Assembly (NCBI GenBank): GCA_045546175.1
Contig: JAZQCI010000009.1
Location: forward strand, 1 to 10,852
DNA length: 10,852 nt
Source: CAG-791 sp045546175
GTDB lineage: Bacteria > Bacillota > Clostridia > Lachnospirales > Lachnospiraceae
Reading direction: 5' to 3'
Shown here: in pieces, positions 6,945 through 10,852 of the stretch
How positions within the stretch are numbered: position 1 is the first letter of the stretch
How the letters are laid out: each line of letters opens with the position of its first letter
Program-made: the position numbers and the translations under genes
Notes under the pieces: model-generated
Told to the model about the DNA's origin: nothing
Databases searched by the model: none
Seen by the model: the letters and a program-made list of their open reading frames with translations, nothing else

Positions 6945-7184
6945 ATGATGGAAGCATGTGAAGTATACGATGTCCCGGAAGTCTCTGACTTCCCGGAAGG
7001 CGCGGTTCCGGTTGCCCCGGAAAAGCGCTGCTATACCGTAGAAGACCTTCAGAATATATTGATGTGCGGCAGGACAACGGTCTATGACCTGCTGAAAACG
7101 AATCAGTTCCGCTACTTTAAGCTCGGGCGGACCGGATACAGGATCTCCAGGAAAAGCTTCGACGACTGGCTGGACAAACAGTGA
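6945..7184 (+). CDS. Excisionase-like small HTH_17 (MerR-like) protein
   Basis: A 79-aa protein with one excisionase-family winged-helix/HTH domain at about residues 29-79. YTVEDLQNILMCGRTTVYDLL forms the HTH, FRYFKLGRTGYRISRKSFDDWL the wing and last helix. About 28 acidic N-terminal residues precede it (VYDVPEVSDFPEG). The start at ATG 6945 (or the adjacent ATG 6948) follows GAGGA. Proteins of this kind bend DNA at attachment-site arms and favour excision, or act as small regulators. It follows the toxin gene by 21 bases and is separated from the four-HTH gene by two inverted repeats. Its domain is the same type as the repeats in that larger protein. Confidence 0.85.
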   Translation: MMEACEVYDVPEVSDFPEGAVPVAPEKRCYTVEDLQNILMCGRTTVYDLLKTNQFRYFKLGRTGYRISRKSFDDWLDKQ

Positions 7185-7205
7185 TCCGGGATGCATCGCC
7201 TGTCA

Positions 7206-7243
7206 AGGATGTCATTCCCAGGCATTTACCGAATCGACATCCT
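7206..7243 (+). promoter_or_regulatory. 8-bp inverted repeat AGGATGTC/GACATCCT
   Basis: Perfect arms at 7206-7213 and 7236-7243 with 22 bases between, just after the excisionase-like stop codon. Together with the hairpin that follows, it may control read-through into the four-HTH and integrase genes, or be an operator. Confidence 0.4.
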
Positions 7244-7270
7244 AAAAGTTTCAGCAAATAGCCGCTATGA

Positions 7271-7299
7271 TTCAGCCAGGCTGAAAAAGCCTGGCTGAA
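7271..7299 (+). promoter_or_regulatory. Perfect 12-bp hairpin in the leader of the four-HTH gene
   Basis: TTCAGCCAGGCT (7271-7282), loop GAAAA, AGCCTGGCTGAA (7288-7299). There is no T-run after it, so it is not a standard terminator. It ends 28 bases before ATG 7328 and could be an attenuator, an mRNA processing or stability stem, or a protein binding site. Confidence 0.5.
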
Positions 7300-7327
7300 A
7301 TCTTACATAAAGAAAGGAAGACGACAC

Positions 7328-8221
7328 ATGGAAACGAAACAGAAAAAGACCATGTCCGTCCGGGAAATGGGGCGGCTCCTGGGACTGAAGAAAGTGGAAT
7401 CCTACTGGCTGGTCCATAAGGAATACTTCGATACCGTCCTCGTCTCCGGCAAAATGCGCGTGGTTATCGAAAGCTTCGAGCACTGGTACGCCGGACAGGT
7501 AAAATACCGCAAGGTCACCGGGGAGCCGCCGGGCGAAAGGCTCCGTCAGGAATCCTATTCCGCTCAGGATATGGGAAAGATGCTCGGTGTTTCTGAAGAT
7601 GTAGCCTACTACATCATCAACCGGTATGAACTGCCCACTATCCTGGTGGACTATTGGAAGCGAGTTCCAAGGGACGCCTTTGAAAAATGGTACGCCTCCC
7701 AGTCCAAATACCGGACGCTGGAGGACCAGGAGAAGGACGCCGAGCTGGAGCGGCACTCCATGACGATGCCGGAGATAGCAAGGCTTCTTGATGTTCCCCG
7801 CAAAACCGTTTATGAGATCATGCGCAGCGAGCGGGGCCGCAAAACACTGCAGGTCATCGAACTTGCCGGTAAAAAGCGGATCCTGAACCGGAGCTTTGAC
7901 ATCTGGTATGCGGGACAGACGGAATACTTGAAGCCGGAAGACCGTGCCGGCCACCCAGAGGCAGCCAACATCCATTACGCAGACTGCCTGAAGTCATCTC
8001 CCAAAAGGGCGAAAAAAACACCTCCGAAGGCTGTCAGCTCCAATCCTGAATATCTGACGGTTGATGAAGCTGCCCTTATGGCAGGCGTTGAACACGGCCG
8101 GATCCTCAAGTGGATACGGAAGAACCGCTTCCCGGTGGTGCGGTCCGGGAAAAAACTGATCCGGATCCCGCGCACGGCATTCGAAGACTTTCTTTTGAAA
8201 ACCCATGAAACGGAGGAATAA
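7328..8221 (+). CDS. Protein of four tandem excisionase-type HTH domains
   Basis: A 297-aa protein made almost wholly of four related HTH_17/excisionase-like units. R1 ~9-62: SVREMGRLLGL ... SFEHWYAGQVKYRK. R2 ~78-130: SAQDMGKMLGV ... AFEKWYASQSKYRT. R3 ~145-201: TMPEIARLLDV ... SFDIWYAGQTEYLK. R4 ~243-291: TVDEAALMAGV ... AFEDFLLK. The first three share the W-Y-A-x-Q-x-x-Y ending; R4 is closer to a classical excisionase and follows a Lys/Pro/Ser-rich linker (about 222-240). GGAAG seven bases before ATG 7328 supports the start. It ends three bases before the integrase start, so translation is coupled. Inferred role: a multi-site DNA-binding directionality factor or architectural partner of the integrase, perhaps on the GTKAGCR array at 9750-10116. 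The repeat structure is seen directly; the function is inferred. Confidence 0.85.
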   Translation: METKQKKTMSVREMGRLLGLKKVESYWLVHKEYFDTVLVSGKMRVVIESFEHWYAGQVKYRKVTGEPPGERLRQESYSAQDMGKMLGVSEDVAYYIINRYELPTILVDYWKRVPRDAFEKWYASQSKYRTLEDQEKDAELERHSMTMPEIARLLDVPRKTVYEIMRSERGRKTLQVIELAGKKRILNRSFDIWYAGQTEYLKPEDRAGHPEAANIHYADCLKSSPKRAKKTPPKAVSSNPEYLTVDEAALMAGVEHGRILKWIRKNRFPVVRSGKKLIRIPRTAFEDFLLKTHETEE

Positions 8222-8224
8222 GCG

Positions 8225-9637
8225 ATGGCATCCATCAAGAAAAGAAACAACAGCTACTGCGTCGTTTACCGATATATCGACGCCGACGGCAATAAACGAC
8301 AGAAATGGGAATCCTATAAAACAATGACCGAGGCGCGAACCCGCCAGAAGGAAATCGAGTACAAGGAGCGCATCGGGACCTTCGTGATCCCGCAGTGCAA
8401 AACCATGAACGAACTGCTGACAGAATATATCAACCTGTACGGCAAAAATACCTGGGCCTTATCTACATACAGCAGCAACGTCTCCACCATAGACAACTAT
8501 GTGAGGCCTCTGCTCGGGGACATGAAGATCAAGGACGTCACGCCAAGGGTGCTGGAGAAGTACTATCAGCAGGTCCTGAAGACAAAGGCTGTGCCGAACC
8601 CTATGACTGGCAAAGCCAAAAATGAATTCTGCACGACCTCAAACGTCCGGGAGATCCATAAGATACTCCGAAACTGCTTTAACCAGGCCCTCAAATGGGA
8701 ACTGGTTGAGAAAAATCCGGCCATGCTGGCAAATGTCCCGAAACACAAGCAGGAAGAGCGGGCTATCTGGACCGCTGAAGACCTGTTCCATGCTCTGGAG
8801 GTCTGCGAAGATGAACAGCTGAGGCTCTGTATCAACCTGGCCTTTTCCTGCTCCCTCCGCATAGGCGAGCTGCTTGGGCTGACATGGGACTGCGTAGACA
8901 TCTCTGAGGAATCCATCGCGTCCGGATATGCCAGCATCACTATCAACAAGGAAATGCAGCGTGTGCGGAAAGACGCCCTGAATGCCTTGGAACAGAAGGA
9001 CGTGATCCGGATCTTCCCATCGCAGAACAAGAGGACCGTTACAGTCATGGTCCTGAAGGCCCCGAAGACACAAAGCAGTGTCCGCAAGGTCTTCCTGCCG
9101 CGCACGGTTGCGCAGATGCTTGTAGATTTCAAGAAAGAGCAGGATTACGAAAGGGATGCTCTCGGAGATGAATACTACGATTACAATCTGGTCATCTGCG
9201 GCTCTGCCGGGACTCCCCGGGAGTCCTCGGTGATCCAGGAGAAATTTACAAAGCTGATCGAAGAACACGATCTTCCGAAGGTTGTGTTCCACAGTCTGCG
9301 TCATTCCAGTATCACTTACAAACTGAAGCTGAACGGCGGCGATGTGAAGGCTGTCCAGGGTGACTCCGGACATGCCCAGACCTCCATGGTTACCGAGGTA
9401 TATTCGCATATCCTTGATGATGACCGGAGGAACAATGCCCGGCTCTTTGAAGAACACTTCTATGCCGGCAAAGGCCATATACCGGAAGCGCCTGCACCAG
9501 CACCGGCCGTTGCCGATACCGCCTCCGTTGAACCGGCAGCCGACATGGCAACACTCCTGAAGATGCTTGCAAACCCAGAGACAGCGGCGATGCTCAGAAC
9601 CCTGACCGCCATGCTGAATCCGGGCAGCAAGCAATAA
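8225..9637 (+). CDS. int: Tyrosine site-specific integrase (Tn916-like phage integrase family)
   Basis: A complete 470-aa tyrosine recombinase that would integrate and excise the element. Residues 1-55 form an arm-type DNA-binding domain (SIKKRNNSYCVVYRYIDADGN ... KTMTEARTRQKEIEYKERIG). Residues about 60-175 are the SAM-like core-binding domain. The catalytic domain (about 180-405) has every active-site residue: R212 in CSLRIGELLGL, K281 in APKTQSSVRKV, H356 and R359 in HSLRHSS, H383 in SGHAQ, and Tyr393 in EVYSHI. A tail of about 55 residues past the usual end holds a Pro/Ala linker (EAPAPAPAVA) and a helical segment. GGAGGA seven bases before ATG 8225 supports the start. A terminator follows, then the repeat array and tRNA-Arg, the usual place for an attachment site. 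Confidence 0.97.
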   Translation: MASIKKRNNSYCVVYRYIDADGNKRQKWESYKTMTEARTRQKEIEYKERIGTFVIPQCKTMNELLTEYINLYGKNTWALSTYSSNVSTIDNYVRPLLGDMKIKDVTPRVLEKYYQQVLKTKAVPNPMTGKAKNEFCTTSNVREIHKILRNCFNQALKWELVEKNPAMLANVPKHKQEERAIWTAEDLFHALEVCEDEQLRLCINLAFSCSLRIGELLGLTWDCVDISEESIASGYASITINKEMQRVRKDALNALEQKDVIRIFPSQNKRTVTVMVLKAPKTQSSVRKVFLPRTVAQMLVDFKKEQDYERDALGDEYYDYNLVICGSAGTPRESSVIQEKFTKLIEEHDLPKVVFHSLRHSSITYKLKLNGGDVKAVQGDSGHAQTSMVTEVYSHILDDDRRNNARLFEEHFYAGKGHIPEAPAPAPAVADTASVEPAADMATLLKMLANPETAAMLRTLTAMLNPGSKQ

Positions 9638-9697
9638 TCTTCAGCCTCTTCATTCTCACTGACATATCACAGGTTCATGGCATATTCCCCGTTAAGG

Positions 9698-9737
9698 ACC
9701 GGCAGGCTTCCTCCCAGAGGATCCTCTGCCGGTTTTA
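9698..9737 (+). terminator. Intrinsic terminator after the integrase gene
   Basis: ACCGGCAG (9698-9705) pairs with CTGCCGGT (9726-9733), with an inner TCCTC/GAGGA stem, and TTT follows the closing T. It lies 61 bases after the integrase stop. Confidence 0.75.
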
Positions 9738-9808
9738 CATATCCGGAACTGCTCACGAAGGGCACGGCTTAAAGCCGGTTAGCAATAGAGGCCCTCTCTG
9801 TGAGCGGT

Positions 9809-9833
9809 TTTTGCTAATGGCTGTGAGCAGGGA
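9809..9833 (+). repeat. Copy 1 of a 25-bp direct repeat (200-bp period)
   Basis: TTTTGCTAAT followed by GGCTGTGAGCAGGGA. It matches copy 2 at 10009 at all but three positions (TG versus CC after CTAA, and G versus A near the end). It joins one inverted and one direct heptamer in a fixed arrangement. Confidence 0.65.
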
Positions 9834-10008
9834 ATCTCTTAAAGAACCCTTCACGGAGGAATTCAGCGGATCTTCACCTGCCTTTTGGCTTCCGGACCGG
9901 TATTTATGGGTGCAGCCCTTCTGTGAGCAGGCTGTCCGCCGGGGTGAGCGGGAAAACCAAAAAACGGGCTGTTAGCAAATGGCTGAAAAATGTGAGCAGA
10001 ATGAAGGA

Positions 10009-10033
10009 TTTTGCTAACCGCTGTGAGCAGGAA
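10009..10033 (+). repeat. Copy 2 of the 25-bp direct repeat
   Basis: TTTTGCTAAC followed by CGCTGTGAGCAGGAA, exactly 200 bases after copy 1. The paired TGCTAA/GTGAGCA layout suggests a composite binding site. Confidence 0.65.
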
Positions 10034-10135
10034 ACAGAAAAAGCCCCTCGCGAGTGGAGTTTCCTGCTAACAAAAGCGGAACCTCGTTTTGCTAACACCG
10101 AAGGCGTTTTGCTAACGAAATTCCGCTCGAAATCG

Positions 10136-10211
10136 CGTCCGTGAAGGGATTCGAACCCCCGCAAAACCCGCCTTAGGAGGGCGGTGCTCTATCCTGCTGA
10201 GCTACACGGAC
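10136..10211 (-). tRNA. tRNA-Arg, anticodon CCU, likely attachment-site gene
   Basis: Read on the minus strand: acceptor GTCCGTG/CACGGAC (7 bp), D-arm GCTC-AGCAGGATA-GAGC, anticodon stem CCGCC/GGCGG with loop CTCCTAA (anticodon CCU, codon AGG), T-loop TTCGAAT, discriminator G, no encoded CCA. Two details are unusual: the variable loop is seven bases (GTTTTGC), and the T-stem GGGGG/CCCTT ends in two G·U pairs. It abuts the repeat array downstream of the integrase, and its anticodon loop carries the 9-mer CTTAGGAGG (plus strand, 10172-10180) shared with the two half-genes to the right. It is probably functional, but its 3' half may derive from the element. Confidence 0.88.
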
Positions 10212-10440
10212 ATATTAAGTTTTGGCTTATTTCCGGGCTTTTCCGGCCCTCCGGCACGCCGGCCGGCGGAGCTTGGGGTTACTGACAACTGCTCACTTTG
10301 GCGGCAGGTTGTAACCTCACCTTTGCCTCCGAGGGGCTGCACATGTAAATGCCGCGAACCCCTTTTTGGTCCAAAATCCGGTTGGATTTGAACCCGACAC
10401 CGTATCTTTAACGACCCCGCGTGCCTGGGTCATCGTAGCC
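10212..10440. other. Gene-free spacer between tRNA-Arg and the first half-tRNA
   Basis: No gene seen. It contains GC-rich inverted repeats (around CCGGGCTTTTCCGG and GCCGGCCGGC, 10226-10268), one more TGCTCAC heptamer at 10290-10296, and a GGTTAC/GTAACC inverted repeat (10277-10282 and 10311-10316). GGATTTGAACC at 10384-10394 resembles a tRNA T-arm belonging to the degenerate copy next door. Confidence 0.45.
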
Positions 10441-10480
10441 CTTAGGAGGCGGACGCTCTATCCTGCTGAGCTACAGAAAC
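10441..10480 (-). pseudogene. tRNA-Arg 5' half (copy 2), broken at the anticodon loop
   Basis: On the minus strand it has an acceptor-like GTTTCTG, the same TAGCTCAGCAGGATAGAGC D-arm as the intact gene, then TCCGC and the loop CTCCTAA. The 3' side of the anticodon stem is wrong (GGGCT where GCGGA is needed) and no CAGAAAC acceptor partner follows. A degenerate T-arm (10384-10394) sits about 46 bases away instead of about 14, with a small ACGA..GACCC/GGGTCGT hairpin between. It is probably an attachment-site scar. Confidence 0.7.
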
Positions 10481-10708
10481 ATCTTTTAATTTTTCCCGTA
10501 TTTTCAAGGCTTTCCGGCCTTTCGGGTTCGGGCTCCCCGGGCTCCAAATCGTCCATTTTTCATTAGACGTTTTAGACGTTTTTTAGAAATTTCTAATATT
10601 GTCGTTTGTAGTGTTATGGAACACGCGCCTTTATTAGATTTTTCCTCTGTCATTTTACCCCCTGAAAATCGAGCGGACAAATTTTTTCTGCCGCATGTTC
10701 GATATTTT
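10481..10708. other. Gene-free spacer between half-tRNA copies 2 and 3
   Basis: No gene seen. The first ~60 bases resemble the segment next to the other tRNA copies (ACAT, then a T-rich run, then a GC-rich hairpin). An AT-rich part has TTAGACGT at 10563 and again at 10572, followed by the perfect 14-base palindrome TTAGAAATTTCTAA (10583-10596). Confidence 0.4.
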
Positions 10709-10748
10709 CTTAGGAGGCGAGTGCTCTATCCTGCTGAGCTACGTAGAC
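10709..10748 (-). pseudogene. tRNA-Arg 5' half (copy 3), broken at the anticodon loop
   Basis: On the minus strand: GTCTACG acceptor strand, TAGCTCAGCAGGATAGAGC, CTCGC stem strand and CTCCTAAG loop, then unrelated AT-rich sequence in place of the 3' half. The break is at the same point as in copy 2. Its acceptor strand differs from both other copies, so it is not a simple recent duplicate. Confidence 0.75.
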
Positions 10749-10852
10749 ATGCCCATTTTTTGGCTTAAACACTGGGTTTTTCGCCAATCGGCTGTGGCTG
10801 CCGTGTTTATGATCTCGGACGGCTTTCGTCGTCCGGAGACAACTGATGAAAA
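10749..10852. other. Right edge, nothing recognised
   Basis: It begins with ACAT and a T-rich run like the flanks of the other tRNA copies, and contains TTTTTTGGCTTA, which resembles TTTTGGCTTA beside copy 1. No gene can be called before the window ends. Confidence 0.3.

Larger units (their letters stand above)
9750..10116. repeat. Array of 14 GTKAGCR heptamers, candidate integrase/excisionase arm sites
   Basis: The 7-mer GT(T/G)AGC(A/G) or its complement occurs at 9750(-), 9778(+), 9800(+), 9812(-; TGCTAAT variant), 9823(+), 9923(+), 9944(+), 9971(+), 9992(+), 10012(-), 10023(+), 10065(-), 10090(-) and 10110(-); each number is the lowest base. The two versions are not mixed at random: minus-strand copies are mostly TTTTGCTAAC and plus-strand copies mostly CTGTGAGCAG. 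The stretch has no credible gene and lies between the integrase terminator and tRNA-Arg. Arm-type sites beside a tRNA attachment site are standard for tyrosine integrases, though 14 is many. Another reading is an iteron-like protein-binding array. Confidence 0.65.

Noticed and set aside
9750..10116. CRISPR array
   Set aside because: Repeats are only 7-10 bases, in both orientations and unevenly spaced, and no cas genes are present.
9638..10136. Plasmid-type iteron origin
   Set aside because: No replication initiator gene is in the window, and the position between integrase and tRNA fits attachment-site arms better. Not fully excluded.
9904..10164. Open frames on both strands through the heptamer array (73-86 aa)
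   Set aside because: They have repeat-driven, low-information translations, run into the tRNA gene, and have no ribosome binding site.

Overview
The window looks like a chromosomal segment of a fairly GC-rich, low-GC-phylum Gram-positive (Clostridia; an Oscillospiraceae-like or Lachnospiraceae-like gut anaerobe is my best guess). The basis is the strong AGGAGG-type ribosome binding sites, the GPH symporter/AraC regulator pair, and the Tn916-like integrase with excisionase-like, ParB-like and PemK/MazF companions. The assignment is by gene style, not by a species marker.

Layout. Positions 1-1315 (minus) hold most of a GPH-family sugar:cation symporter that runs off the left edge. It is divergent from an AraC-family regulator (1498-2691, plus), which probably controls it. 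Two strong stem-loops (about 2738-2804 and 2838-2883) close this chromosomal block. Next come a 5'-truncated flavodoxin-like oxidoreductase remnant (3137-3448, minus) and a gene-free, palindrome-containing stretch (3449-3855).

From 3856 the content is mobile-element-like and all on the plus strand: an XRE repressor; a 550-base gene-free stretch packed with perfect hairpins; a ParB/Srx-fold protein; a DUF6551-type ParB-like protein; a MazF/PemK toxin; a 79-aa excisionase-like protein; a protein built of four tandem excisionase-type HTH domains; and a complete tyrosine integrase (8225-9637). Spacing is tight (0-21 bases) except for a 143-base gap with two inverted repeats before the four-HTH gene. 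No relaxase, T4SS, ParA or replication gene is visible, so this is either a small mobilisable/satellite-like integrative element or the integrase-proximal end of a decayed one.

Right end. After the integrase terminator, 9750-10116 carries 14 copies of a 7-mer GTKAGCR in both orientations, the layout expected of integrase/excisionase arm sites. It abuts an intact tRNA-Arg(CCU) gene (10136-10211, minus). Farther right, two more 5' halves of the same tRNA type are cut off exactly at the anticodon loop, sharing the 9-mer core CTTAGGAGG at 269- and 268-base intervals. This points to repeated recombination in the tRNA-Arg anticodon loop.

Most novel-looking parts: the structured region 4241-4665 ahead of the ParB-like operon, the GTKAGCR array, the regularly spaced tRNA half-gene array, and the four-domain HTH protein. 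The left boundary of the element was not found; the truncated flavodoxin gene at about 3449 is one candidate.
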